A stretch of DNA of 64,000 nucleotides, taken from the NCBI GenBank assembly GCA_021323595.1, contig JAJPKR010000014.1, positions 124,001-188,000 on the forward strand, in the 5' to 3' direction. Shown in pieces: positions 36,768-45,435 of the stretch. The stretch comes from Terriglobia bacterium. Lineage in GTDB: Bacteria; Acidobacteriota; Terriglobia; Terriglobales; SCQP01. A model generated the notes under the pieces. It saw only the letters and a list, made by a program, of their open reading frames with translations. It was not told where the DNA came from and made no database searches. Each line of letters opens with the position of its first letter. Within the stretch, counting starts at the first letter, position 1. The translations under genes were made by a program, and so were the position numbers.

Positions 36768-38189
36768 ATGGCGAACGAAAAACTCTGGGGCGGGCGCTTC
36801 ACCCAGCCCGCCGCCGCCGAATTCGAGCGCTTCAGTGAATCGTTTTCGTTCGATCGGCGCCTGCTGCGCGCCGAAATTCGCGGTTCGCGGGCGTATGCCC
36901 GCGCGCTCGAGCGCGCCGGCGTGCTCGCGGCCGGCGAAGCCGCGGCGTTGGCCGCCGCCCTGGATCGGCTCGAGCAAGAGGCCGGCGGCGCGAGCGGCGC
37001 GGCGGAGGCGGGCGCCGTCGCGCCCGAGGACGTGCACACCTTCGTCGCCCAGCGCCTGGAGCAGCTCGCCGGCCCGGCGGCGCGCAAGCTGCAAACCGGC
37101 CGCAGCCGCAACGAACAGGTGGCGCTCGACCTGCGGCTGTATCTGCTCGACCGCCGCGGCGAGCTCGAGGGCGCGCTGGCCGGCTATGTCGCCGCCCTCG
37201 CCCGCTTCGCCGCCGAACATGCCGAGGTGCTCATCCCCGGCTACACGCATTTGCAGCGCGCGCAGCCGGTCTCGCTGGGCCATCACGCGCTGGCCTATGC
37301 CGAAATGCTCTTGCGCGACGCCGGCCGCCTCGCCGACGCCTACCGGCGGCTGGCGGTGCTGCCGCTCGGCAGCGGCGCCTTGGCGGGCACGCCGCTCGCG
37401 GTGGACCGCGCGGCGCTGGCCGCCGAACTCGGCATGAGCGCGGCCAGCCAAAACAGCCTCGACGCCGTCAGCGATCGCGACTTCGCGGCCGAATTGCTCT
37501 TCGCGCTGGCGCTCGCGGGCGTGCATCTGTCGCGCTGGGCCGAGGACTGGATTTTCTATTCCAGCGCCGAGTGCGGCTGGCTGGCGCTCGGCGACCAATT
37601 CGCCAGCGGCAGCAGCCTCATGCCGCAAAAGAAGAATCCGGACGCGCTGGAGCTGATCCGCGGCAAAGCGGCGCGGCAAATCGGCTCGCTCCTGCAACTG
37701 CTGACGCTGCTCAAGTCGCTGCCGCTCGCCTACAATCGCGATCTGCAAGAAGACAAAGAGCCGGTCTTCGACGCCCTCGACACCGCCATCGCTTCGCTGC
37801 GCGTCGCCGCCGGCGTGGTCGCCACCACCGCCGTGCGCCGCGAGCGCGCCGCCGCCGCGGCGGCCGACCCCGCTTTGCTGGCCACCGATCTCGCCGACCT
37901 ATTGGTCGAGGCTGGAGTGGCGTTTCGCGACGCGCACGAGCTGGTAGGCCAACTCATCGCCCGCACCGTGGATCAAGGCCGCGACTTCCGCCAACTAACC
38001 GACGACGAATTGCGCGCGTGGGCGCCGCAAATCGAGCCGGCGCGCGTGCGCGACCTTTCCGCAGCCGCCAGCGTCGCTCGCCGCGCAGCATTGGGCGGCA
38101 CCGCGCCGGCGCAAGTGCGCGCCCAAGCCGCCCGCGTCGCCAAGCTCGCCGCCGATCTCCAAACAGCCCCATCCGACCCACAGCGCTAA
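36768..38189 (+). CDS. argH: Argininosuccinate lyase
   Basis: A 473-residue cytosolic homotetrameric enzyme that splits argininosuccinate into arginine and fumarate, the last step of arginine synthesis. The fumarase-superfamily signature GSSLMPQKKNPD is intact, along with KLQTGRSRNEQVALDLRLYL, GYTHLQRAQPVSLGHH and LAYNRDLQEDKEPVFD. Length is normal for the family. It stands alone; no other arginine gene is in the window. Confidence 0.97.
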   Translation: MANEKLWGGRFTQPAAAEFERFSESFSFDRRLLRAEIRGSRAYARALERAGVLAAGEAAALAAALDRLEQEAGGASGAAEAGAVAPEDVHTFVAQRLEQLAGPAARKLQTGRSRNEQVALDLRLYLLDRRGELEGALAGYVAALARFAAEHAEVLIPGYTHLQRAQPVSLGHHALAYAEMLLRDAGRLADAYRRLAVLPLGSGALAGTPLAVDRAALAAELGMSAASQNSLDAVSDRDFAAELLFALALAGVHLSRWAEDWIFYSSAECGWLALGDQFASGSSLMPQKKNPDALELIRGKAARQIGSLLQLLTLLKSLPLAYNRDLQEDKEPVFDALDTAIASLRVAAGVVATTAVRRERAAAAAADPALLATDLADLLVEAGVAFRDAHELVGQLIARTVDQGRDFRQLTDDELRAWAPQIEPARVRDLSAAASVARRAALGGTAPAQVRAQAARVAKLAADLQTAPSDPQR

Positions 38190-38948
38190 TTGGCCGGGAT
38201 GGCCGCCATCCAGGAGGAGTCACACCGGGCGGCGCAGAGCGTAGTGCCTGGTTGCGGCACGTTCAGGTGAGATTCCGGCCGGGGCGAGCAGCTCAGCAGC
38301 GACTGGATCGAGCTCTACCCTCGTTTGGAGGGATTGGCGCCGGATTACTCATGAGACCACCCCCGGCGAGCGGAGCTGCGGTTCTGAGCGGGATTCTCTT
38401 GATGGTGAAGGAGTTAAGAGTGGGAACACGAAAGGGCAGCGGGCTGAAAAATGGTCTCCTCCCCATTTGTGGGGATGGCGTAAAGCGGCGATCATACGGC
38501 GCGTGAACGGCCGACAGACGCCGGGCGCCGGCGGCAGCGGGCGAAGGTTGAGAGGCCAGCGCACGAGACCACCCCTGACGAGCAGAAATCGTGGATGGAG
38601 GCAGGATCTCATTGGCGCTGAAGGAGTTCGATGGTGACGCGGAGCTTGACGGAGGGCTGAAAAATGGTCTCCTCCTCGTTTGGGGGGAGCGGCAAACGAA
38701 ACGCGGGCAAGTGCGCAGCGATAGGCGGGAGACGGCAGACGGGCGGAAGAAGCCGAGACGAGAGTCATTCGAGACGATGGCCATGGTCTGAATCGGCGCG
38801 AGGGATCGAAGACCTGCGGCGGCAGGCACACCTATGGTTGGGTGAATTTTGGCGGCCTCTGAAGAGAGATGCTCGACGGAGTCGCTGGGTTGGCTGGCAA
38901 TCCCTTTGCGGCGTGCCCTTGGCGGCGGGAACTCCGGCCCTGGCGGAG
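38190..38948. repeat. 759-bp gap with degenerate 213-bp tandem repeats
   Basis: Two clear copies and probably a partial third. Each begins with GAGACCACCCC (38353 and 38565) and contains GGGCTGAAAAATGGTCTCCTC (38441 and 38654), a period of 212-213 bp. Within each unit GAGACC and GGTCTC are complementary and about 100 bp apart (38353/38453; 38565/38666), and copy 1 adds a CCCCA/TGGGG hairpin. A worn partial copy may precede 38340. Short open frames here are not credible genes. Confidence 0.6.
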
Positions 38949-39890
38949 TCAGGCTTCCAGCGCGGCGCGATCCCAGTGCGCGAGGTCGGCGGCAGCGGCA
39001 TAGGTGGTCTCGCAAAACTCGAGCAGCGCCGCCGTCGGCGAAGGCGCTTGCCGCACCGCTTCGTAATCGAGCAGGAACTCGCCGAACTCAGGGCTGTAGC
39101 GCGCCTCCGCCGGACGCACCGCGGCTTCGCGGAAGCCGGGCGGCTCGGGCGCGGCATAGGCGTAGAAGACCGCCGCTTCCACGCCGCTGCCGCGGCGTCC
39201 CGGCCAGAACCCCACGCTCCTGACCTCATGGGAATAGGCCTCGCGGGCGATGGCGTCGGCGCCGGGCCGCGGGGGCGCGCGCCGGCCGGAGAAGCGCGTT
39301 ACCGCCAGGTCGAAGCTGCCCCAGAAAAAATGCACGGGACTGCATTTGCCGATGAAGCCGGCACGGAAGCGCTGAAAGACGCGGGCGGCGGAGCGGAGGA
39401 TGGTCCACAGCAGGCGCGCGACTTCCGGGTCGTAGGCGGCGGCGCGCCGGTCTTGATCGAAGCGCACGGGATCCGGCAGCTCGACGGGCATCGGCCAGAT
39501 CTTGACCACGATGCCGGCGGCGGCGAGCAGCGCCAGAAACTCGCGATAGAAATCGGCGGTAGCGACCGGACGCAGCGGCAAGCGCCGCTCCTCGCCGTCG
39601 GAGACGCGCAGGACGAGCGCTTGGGCGATGAAGTCGAATTCCAGCTCGAAGCTGCGGGGGCCGAGGGGAATGGCCGAGGTGGCGAGGCCGCGCGCGCTGA
39701 CATAGAGCGGCACGTTCCACCAATGATTCACCTTGGGCGTAAGCGCCAGGCGCACCTTGCCCACCATCTGCGTCCAGAGTTGCAAGGTGGCGCAAGTGTC
39801 GAGCCAGCCCGCGACGGCGGCGCGAGGCCAGCACTCCGGCGTGTCGCCGGCGGGGATCTCAACAGGGTGGGTCACAAGCTTCGTCTCCAT
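38949..39890 (-). CDS. DUF5996 family protein
   Basis: A protein of about 313 residues that matches the DUF5996 family by its pattern TLQLWTQMVGKVRLAL, HWWNVPLYVSARGL, FELEFDF and SPVHFFWGSFDLAVTRFSGRRAPP. No catalytic mechanism is known. It is soluble with no signal peptide. ATG at 39890 is preferred; a TTG four codons earlier is possible. It is isolated from its neighbours by long gaps on both sides. Confidence 0.85.
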   Translation of the reverse strand: METKLVTHPVEIPAGDTPECWPRAAVAGWLDTCATLQLWTQMVGKVRLALTPKVNHWWNVPLYVSARGLATSAIPLGPRSFELEFDFIAQALVLRVSDGEERRLPLRPVATADFYREFLALLAAAGIVVKIWPMPVELPDPVRFDQDRRAAAYDPEVARLLWTILRSAARVFQRFRAGFIGKCSPVHFFWGSFDLAVTRFSGRRAPPRPGADAIAREAYSHEVRSVGFWPGRRGSGVEAAVFYAYAAPEPPGFREAAVRPAEARYSPEFGEFLLDYEAVRQAPSPTAALLEFCETTYAAAADLAHWDRAALEA

Positions 39891-40284
39891 TGAACCATGC
39901 AACGCGAGCCGGCCGCCGCGCGGCGGAGGGGCACGAACGGCGAATCCAACGCGAGCAGGGCCGCAGCCACAGCCGCGCGCGCCCGGGGGATTCGGTCCGT
40001 TTCGGGTCCAGTCTCAGCAACCGTTTTGATCCCGGAGCGGCAGTACGGCCGCTCCCGCCATCCGCGCCGGAGCGCCAGCGCGTCGCGCTCGCTTCGCACA
40101 GGTCGTTCAGCTCGTGCATTACCCAGCCTTCGCGGCGCTCTCCCCCGAGATCGGGATCGCTGACAGATGAATACCCGGCATCGTGCGCTGCGCGCATCGC
40201 CGCGCGCCGAATCGGACGGCCGGCCGCGCGCGCCGGACCGTTTGCGGGTATGCTCAACCTTCACTCATGGCGAGGAGCACGGGA
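39891..40284. other. 394-bp gap, nothing recognised except a -10 element
   Basis: No gene supported. A TATGCT hexamer at 40249-40254 would start a transcript near 40261, giving a leader of about 24 nt for the next gene. Confidence 0.5.
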
Positions 40285-41997
40285 ATGCGAGCTACAGCAG
40301 TGGCGGCGGCATGGGTAATGCTGGCGGCGGCGCTGGCGGCGCAGGGGCCGGCGACGGGCCGCAGCGGGGAGGCAACGGCGGCCTACGATCTGGTGATCCG
40401 CAACGGCCACATCATCGACGGGACCGGCTCGCCCTGGTACGCCGGCGACATCGGCATCCGCGGCGGGCGCATCGCCGCCATCGGCAATCTCGCGCACGCG
40501 CGCGCCCGGCGCACGCTGGACGCCGCCGGCCGCGTGGTCGCGCCCGGCTTCATCGACATGCTCGGACAGTCGGAGGTGACGATCCTGGTCAACCCGCACG
40601 TGCCGTCGAAGATCTTCCAGGGCATCACCACCGAGATCACCGGCGAGGGCGACTCGATCGCGCCGCAATCGGCGGCGACGCTTGCCGACGAGCGCGGCGA
40701 GTTCGCGCACTACCATGTCACGCCCACCTGGCGGACGCTGGCGCAATATTTCGCGCGGCTGCGGCGGCAGGGCATCGGCATCAATCTCGGCACGTACGTG
40801 GGGGCGACGCAGGTGCGGCGCTACGTGATCGGCGACGGCGACCGCGCCGCCACGCCAGCCGAGCTGGCGCGCATGCAGGCGCTGGTGGCGGAGGCGATGC
40901 GCGAAGGGGCGATGGGCGTCTCCTCGGCGCTCCAGTACCCGCCCGCGCCCTACGCCTCGACCGAGGAGCTGATCGCGCTGGCGCGCGTGGCGGCGCGCTA
41001 CGGCGGCATCTACGCCACGCACATGCGCAGCGAAGGCGACGGCGAGATGGCGGCGCTGGCCGAAGTCGCGCGCATCGCCCGCGCGGCGCAGGTGCCGGTC
41101 GAGATCTTTCATCTCAAGGCCGGCGGCAAAGCCAACTGGGGCAAGATGCCGCAGATCGTGGCCTTCCTCGACCGGGCGCGCGGCGAGGGCCTGGACATCG
41201 AAGCCGACACCTACGCCTACACCGCCTGGAACAACGATCTCGCCGCCTTCATTCCGCCCTGGGCGCACGACGGCGGCGACGTCCAGATGCTGGCGCGCCT
41301 CAAGGATCCCGCCACCCGCGCGCGCATCCGCAAAGACCTCGAGACGCCCTCCTCGGCCTGGGACAACGAATGGCAGGAGGTCGCCGGCCCGGAAGGCGTG
41401 CTGATCAGTTCAGTCGGCAATCCGGCGCTGCTACCGCTTGAGGGCAAGACGCTGGCCGAGGTGGCCGCGGCCTGGCACGAAGACGCCATGGACGCGCTCT
41501 TCGATCTGCTGATCCGGGATCACGCCTACACCAACGTCTCGGTCTTCGCGATGAGCGAGCCGGACGTCGAGCTGGCGCTGCGCCAACCTTGGGTCTCGAT
41601 CGACAACGATTACTCCGGCGTCGCGCCCACCGGCTTGCTCGGCGAAGAGCACGCGCATCCGCGCGCATACGGCACCTTTCCCCGCATCATTCGCAAATTC
41701 GTGCGGCAGGAGCATTTGCTGACGCTGCCCGAGGCGATCCGCAAATTCAGCGCCTTGCCGGCGCAGCGCATGCGCCTGACCGACCGCGGCGTGCTGAAGA
41801 AGGGGATGTGGGCCGACATCGTCATCTTCGATCCGGCGCGCGTCCGCGATCTCGCCACCTACGCCGATCCCAACCGGCTATCGGAGGGCATGGATTACGT
41901 GCTGGTGAACGGCGTGCCGGTGATCGCCAACGGCAAGATGACCGAGGCTCTGCCCGGCCAGGTGCTGCTCGGTCCGGGCTACGCCGGCCGCAGGTAG
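40285..41997 (+). CDS. Exported D-aminoacylase-like amidohydrolase
   Basis: A 570-residue amidohydrolase with signal peptide (AVAAAWVMLAAALAAQG). Composite beta-domain start YDLVIRNGHIIDGTGSPWYAGDIGI; barrel motifs ATHMRSEGDGE, VEIFHLKAGGKANWG and SIDNDYSG; it resembles N-acyl-D-amino-acid deacylases, which free D-amino acids. The usual HxH metal pair after PGFID is replaced by MLGQ, as in a distinct subgroup of these proteins. The ATG at 40285 has AGGAG 7 nt upstream; an earlier in-frame ATG at 40267 is possible. Confidence 0.85.
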   Translation: MRATAVAAAWVMLAAALAAQGPATGRSGEATAAYDLVIRNGHIIDGTGSPWYAGDIGIRGGRIAAIGNLAHARARRTLDAAGRVVAPGFIDMLGQSEVTILVNPHVPSKIFQGITTEITGEGDSIAPQSAATLADERGEFAHYHVTPTWRTLAQYFARLRRQGIGINLGTYVGATQVRRYVIGDGDRAATPAELARMQALVAEAMREGAMGVSSALQYPPAPYASTEELIALARVAARYGGIYATHMRSEGDGEMAALAEVARIARAAQVPVEIFHLKAGGKANWGKMPQIVAFLDRARGEGLDIEADTYAYTAWNNDLAAFIPPWAHDGGDVQMLARLKDPATRARIRKDLETPSSAWDNEWQEVAGPEGVLISSVGNPALLPLEGKTLAEVAAAWHEDAMDALFDLLIRDHAYTNVSVFAMSEPDVELALRQPWVSIDNDYSGVAPTGLLGEEHAHPRAYGTFPRIIRKFVRQEHLLTLPEAIRKFSALPAQRMRLTDRGVLKKGMWADIVIFDPARVRDLATYADPNRLSEGMDYVLVNGVPVIANGKMTEALPGQVLLGPGYAGRR

Positions 41998-42031
41998 CGG
42001 CGGGCGCCGGCGGCTGGTTCCGCGCCGGCGC

Positions 42032-42062
42032 TTGACATTGACGTAACGTCAGGCCGCACGAT
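42032..42062 (+). promoter_or_regulatory. MerR-type promoter/operator candidate
   Basis: TTGACA (42032-42037) and CACGAT (42057-42062) are 19 bp apart. The spacer contains a perfect dyad TGACGT-A-ACGTCA (42039-42051). A dyad in an over-long spacer is the layout of MerR-family activated promoters. The -10 is weak (3 of 6). It lies about 60 bp upstream of the alpha/beta hydrolase; no MerR gene is seen in the window. Confidence 0.45.
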
Positions 42063-42122
42063 GGATCTTCGCGCGCGGCGCAGGCGAGGCTTGGCCGCCG
42101 CCTAAACCGGGGGGAGAAGATC

Positions 42123-43064
42123 GTGATCCACAGCGAAAGAGTCGCGCTCGAACTCGATGGCGCGCGCATGCCGGGCGTATTGACGCGGCCGGCGGAGGCG
42201 CGGGCGGCGGTGCTGCTGATTCCGGGCTCGCTGTGGTCGGACGTGGACGGGAACTATCCCGCCATGAACGCCTCGCCCGGCCTCTACAAGGACCTGGCCG
42301 AGCAACTGACCGAGCGCGGCGCGGCGGTGCTGCGCTTCGCCAAGACCGGTCCCGGGACGGGAACGGAGGTGCTGGACGAGGAACGCTTCCGCCGCTGCTT
42401 CCGCATCTTTCCGCAACGGCTGCGGGTGGCGTCGGCCTGGCTGGACGAGCTCGAGCACCGCTGCCCGGGCCTGCCGGTGTTTTTGGCCGGGCATAGCGAG
42501 GGGGCGGTGGTAGGGACGCTATTGGCGCGCGAGCGCGCCAACGCGCGCGGGCTGGCCCTGCTCTCCGGCCCGGCGCTGCCGCTGTTACGGCTGCTCATCT
42601 GGCAGCAGCACGAGACGCGGCGCCGCGAGGGCGCAGACGGAGCCGCTGCCGAGGCGGAATTCCGCGCGGCGCTCGGCTGGCTCGACGATTTCGTGGCCGA
42701 ACGGCCGCTGCCGGAGGACTTTGGAGGCAATCCCTACGTGCAGGCGCTGCGCTTCGCCTCGCGGCCGGAGAACGCGCCCTACCTGCGCAGCCTGGAACAA
42801 GTGGATCCGGCGGCGGAATTGGCGCGGCTCGCGCTGCCGGTGCTGATCGTGCAAGGCGGGCGCGACCCCTCGGTGAGCGAGCCTAACGCCGATCTGCTGG
42901 CGCGGGCGCAGCCGCGCGCCGAGATCGCGCGCTTCCCCAAGCTGCAACATTTCTATAAGGAGATTCCGGAGGGGCTGAGCGCGGAGGAGGCCTTCCAGTA
43001 TCGCGGGCCCACCGATCCCGGCGTCGCGGCGACGCTGGCGCGGTGGCTCGAACGTTGGCTTTAG
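42123..43064 (+). CDS. Alpha/beta hydrolase
   Basis: A 313-residue cytosolic serine hydrolase. Nucleophile elbow AGHSEGA with the Ser in the middle, oxyanion region LLIPGSLWSD, a candidate acid Asp in QGGRDPSVS and a late His in KLQHFYKEI. Substrate unknown. GTG start with GGGGAG upstream. Its last codons and stop fall in the 45-bp repeat that marks the left border of the tRNA island, so its end touches an integration site. Confidence 0.85.
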   Translation: MIHSERVALELDGARMPGVLTRPAEARAAVLLIPGSLWSDVDGNYPAMNASPGLYKDLAEQLTERGAAVLRFAKTGPGTGTEVLDEERFRRCFRIFPQRLRVASAWLDELEHRCPGLPVFLAGHSEGAVVGTLLARERANARGLALLSGPALPLLRLLIWQQHETRRREGADGAAAEAEFRAALGWLDDFVAERPLPEDFGGNPYVQALRFASRPENAPYLRSLEQVDPAAELARLALPVLIVQGGRDPSVSEPNADLLARAQPRAEIARFPKLQHFYKEIPEGLSAEEAFQYRGPTDPGVAATLARWLERWL

Positions 43065-43103
43065 GTTGGCTGCCGGGCAGGGACTCGAACCCCGATAGGC
43101 AGA
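43059..43103. repeat. Left attachment repeat (attL), orphan tRNA-Gln 3' half
   Basis: 45 bases identical to 45225-45269. It contains T arm, acceptor 3' strand and CCA of tRNA-Gln on the minus strand, without the D arm or anticodon loop. The stop codon of the alpha/beta hydrolase lies in its first six bases. Confidence 0.85.
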
Positions 43104-43315
43104 CAGCGTGTAAAACAGCACATCGATCGTACGGGAATACAGAACCTCGCCCAGGAAAGCGGGGCAGACGCCAGCAAAACGCGCAGCACCGCCGCAGTAC
43201 ACCAAAGACGGGGAGAGCCTAGGCGGGCGCCAGGTCACTCCCCTGAGGCCCCGCGGCGTTGCTTCGAGGCCGGCACGGGTGACAATATTCTCCGTGCGTC
43301 CGGACATGAATCCCG

Positions 43316-44458
43316 ATGCGAATTGAGATTAAGCCGGAACTGCTACGATGGGCGCGCCAGCGGGCCGGACTTGCGCCGGGCGCGTTGAAATCGCGTTTCC
43401 CGAAGCTCGAGGCGTGGGAGCATGGCGCGTCACAGCCGACGCTGAAACAGCTTGAAAATTTCGCGAAGGCTGCGCGTGTTCCGGTCGGCTTCCTCTTCCT
43501 GTCGGAGCCGCCGGTCGAGACGACGCCGATTCACGATTTTAGGACGGCGGGCGGGGCCCGCGGCCGGCGGCCGAGCCCTGACCTGCTGGATACGATCTAT
43601 ATCTGCCAGGAACGTCAGGTCTGGTTCCGTGACCACGCTGCCACCGTGGGTGAGCGGGAGCTGGCTTTCGTCGGCTCTGCAAGCCGGTCCACCTCTGCCG
43701 AGGCGGTTGCTGCAAAAATCCGGGAGGAACTTCACATTGGTCTTGAGGAGCGCCAAAAAATGGCGACCTGGACCGAAGCCCTGCGTCGTTTGATCGAACA
43801 GGCGGAAACCGCCGGCATTCTCGTGATGTGCAGCGGCGTCGTGTTGAACAACAATCGCCGCCAGCTCGATCCGAGTGAATTCCGCGGTTTCACGCTCGCC
43901 GACACCATCGCACCTTTGATTTTCATTAACGGCTCCGATTCCAAGGCGGCGCAAATGTTCACGCTCGCGCATGAACTGGCCCACGTCTGGCTTGGACAAT
44001 CCGGGGTAGGAGATGAAGAGATGACCCGCGCCTCCGCCGACAACACGGAACGGTGGTGCGATCACGTCGCGGCGGAAGTTCTAGCGCCTATTGCCGAGGT
44101 CGAGCGACTTTATCGCTCTGGGTCGGACCTGAACCATGAGATCAACCGGTTGGCTCGGCATTTTAAGGTCAGCAGCCTGGTGGCACTGCGCCGGGTCTAT
44201 GATTTGGGCAAGCTGAGCCGGCAGCAGTTCCGGCACGCGTACGACCGCGAGCTTGAGAAGATCAAGGCTGCGCCAACCCAAAATGGCGGCGATTTCTACT
44301 TGACGCAGGGTGCGCGCGTTGGAAAACGATTCGTGCGAGCTTTGATCGAAAGCACAGCAGACGGTCGAACGCTTTATCGCGACGCGTTGCGCTTGCTCGG
44401 TTTTACAAAACTCTCGACCCTCCACGAACTTGGTCGCAGCCTTGGGGTGTCGGTCTGA
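43316..44458 (+). CDS. XRE-type HTH fused to ImmA/IrrE (M78) metallopeptidase domain
   Basis: A 380-residue protein. Residues 1-65 are a degenerate HTH_3/XRE domain (LKQLENFAKAARVPVGFLFL). Residues about 150-270 are the ImmA/IrrE zinc-peptidase domain with H219-E-L-A-H223. Such fusions act as repressor-antitoxins or regulators cleaved in response to stress. The stop overlaps the DUF4411 start by one base (TGATG), so the two form a coupled pair. A TATTCT -10 about 25 nt upstream is possible. It is less GC-rich than the flanking genes. Confidence 0.9.
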   Translation: MRIEIKPELLRWARQRAGLAPGALKSRFPKLEAWEHGASQPTLKQLENFAKAARVPVGFLFLSEPPVETTPIHDFRTAGGARGRRPSPDLLDTIYICQERQVWFRDHAATVGERELAFVGSASRSTSAEAVAAKIREELHIGLEERQKMATWTEALRRLIEQAETAGILVMCSGVVLNNNRRQLDPSEFRGFTLADTIAPLIFINGSDSKAAQMFTLAHELAHVWLGQSGVGDEEMTRASADNTERWCDHVAAEVLAPIAEVERLYRSGSDLNHEINRLARHFKVSSLVALRRVYDLGKLSRQQFRHAYDRELEKIKAAPTQNGGDFYLTQGARVGKRFVRALIESTADGRTLYRDALRLLGFTKLSTLHELGRSLGVSV

Positions 44459-44952
44459 TGCCCTACCTTCTTGATTCCAACGTCTTCATTGAGGCGCACA
44501 AACGGCATTACGGATTCGATTTTTGCCCGGCGTTTTGGGATTGGTTGATTCGGAGCAACGCCGCCCAAACGGTTTTCAGCAACGAAAAGGTCGGGGACGA
44601 GATCGAAGTAGGGGATGATACTCTTCGAGATTGGGCCCGCGACCGCGGGACAGACTTTTTCTTAAAGCTCCCAAGTGCAATTGCGAACCCGCTCAGCGTG
44701 GTGAGCCAATGGGTGATGAGCCAGCATTATGAGCCAGCGGCCGTCAGCGCCTTTTTGTCCGGTGCCGACTACTTCCTGGTCGCCCATGCCCTTGCCGCCA
44801 GCTACATTGTCGTGACGCATGAAATTCCTTCGACATCGTCCAAAAGGATTAAAATCCCGGACGCATGCGTCGGGTTGGGCGTGAAATTCGTGACGCCTTA
44901 CCAGATGCTTCGCCAGGAGCGGGCGCGGTTTGTTTTGGGCACTGCGGGTTGA
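44458..44952 (+). CDS. DUF4411 family PIN-like protein, probable toxin partner
   Basis: A 164-residue protein with the DUF4411 pattern YLLDSNVFIEAHKRHYGFDFCPAFWDWL, including the N-terminal Asp of PIN nucleases (LLDSNVFI), an acidic KVGDEIEVGDD segment, the Asp in SGADYFLVAHALA and a late Asp (IPDACVGLG). PIN domains are metal-dependent RNases. Translationally coupled to the ImmA/IrrE gene, with which DUF4411 is often paired. Toxin activity is an inference. Confidence 0.85.
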   Translation: MPYLLDSNVFIEAHKRHYGFDFCPAFWDWLIRSNAAQTVFSNEKVGDEIEVGDDTLRDWARDRGTDFFLKLPSAIANPLSVVSQWVMSQHYEPAAVSAFLSGADYFLVAHALAASYIVVTHEIPSTSSKRIKIPDACVGLGVKFVTPYQMLRQERARFVLGTAG

Positions 44953-45224
44953 TCCCTGCCTGGATCGCTAAGCCGCGAAGCCCAAGAGGTCAACAATTCG
45001 TTGCGATGGGACACCCGGCAGATCACTCGCGCCCAACTAAGACATGGCTTGCTGCGAGATTCTGTCGACCACGTAGGCTCCGATGCGGATCGTGCCGAAT
45101 GGATTGGCCGCCCTCTCGAAGCGGTTCATCGGCGACCTCCGGGACCGGAGGCTCGCCGGCAACACCGTCCCGCTTGCGGTCTCGCCGCTTCGCGCGGTGC
45201 GGCAGTGCCGAGCTGGGTGTGGCC
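44953..45224. other. 272-bp right arm of the island, no gene recognised
   Basis: Open frames run through this stretch and into the tRNA repeat on the plus strand, but none has family features. It is the position where an integrase gene would be expected; nothing integrase-like can be read in any frame. Confidence 0.5.
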
Positions 45225-45269
45225 CTTTAGGTTGGCTGCCGGGCAGGGACTCGAACCCCGATAGGCAGA
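45225..45269. repeat. Right attachment repeat (attR) within tRNA-Gln
   Basis: Identical to 43059-43103. It ends exactly at the junction of anticodon stem and loop in the tRNA, a usual crossover region for tyrosine integrases. Confidence 0.85.
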
Positions 45270-45306
45270 TCCAGAGTCTGCTGTCCTACCATTGAACGAC
45301 CCGGCA
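45233..45306 (-). tRNA. tRNA-Gln (anticodon CTG)
   Basis: Reads codon CAG. The minus strand gives acceptor TGCCGGG pairing with CCCGGCA, discriminator G and encoded CCA; anticodon stem GCAGA/TCTGC with loop CTCTGGA (anticodon at 45272-45274); T loop TTCGAGT. All arms pair. The gene is intact although its 3' half is the right border of the island. Confidence 0.95.
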
Positions 45307-45435
45307 AGCTGGCAGTACCCGCGCGAGGCGGGCGGCGCCACGGCTTCGGGACAGCCGGCGCGGCGCGGGGCCGCGGCGTGAGCTGCCCGAAACAATGGTC
45401 AATTATAGCGTTCCGGCGGCGCGGCGCCGGCGGTG

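Larger units (their letters stand above)
43059..45269. mobile_element. Small genomic island in the tRNA-Gln 3' half, no integrase
   Basis: A 2.2-kb segment bounded by 45-bp identical direct repeats (43059-43103 and 45225-45269). The right repeat is the 3' half of an intact tRNA-Gln gene, from the anticodon stem to just beyond CCA; the left is an orphan copy. This is the footprint of site-specific integration into a tRNA. Base composition inside is visibly less GC-rich than in the flanks. The only recognisable genes are the XRE-ImmA/IrrE and DUF4411 pair; no integrase or excisionase is visible. Confidence 0.8.

Noticed and set aside
38293-39015. Minus-strand open frame over the 213-bp repeats
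   Set aside because: It is built from the repeat units themselves in a Pro/Arg-rich frame without family features.
44865-45264. Plus-strand open frames between DUF4411 and tRNA-Gln as an integrase remnant
   Set aside because: No R-H-R-Y residues or other recombinase features can be read in any frame. They run into the tRNA repeat and are probably non-coding.
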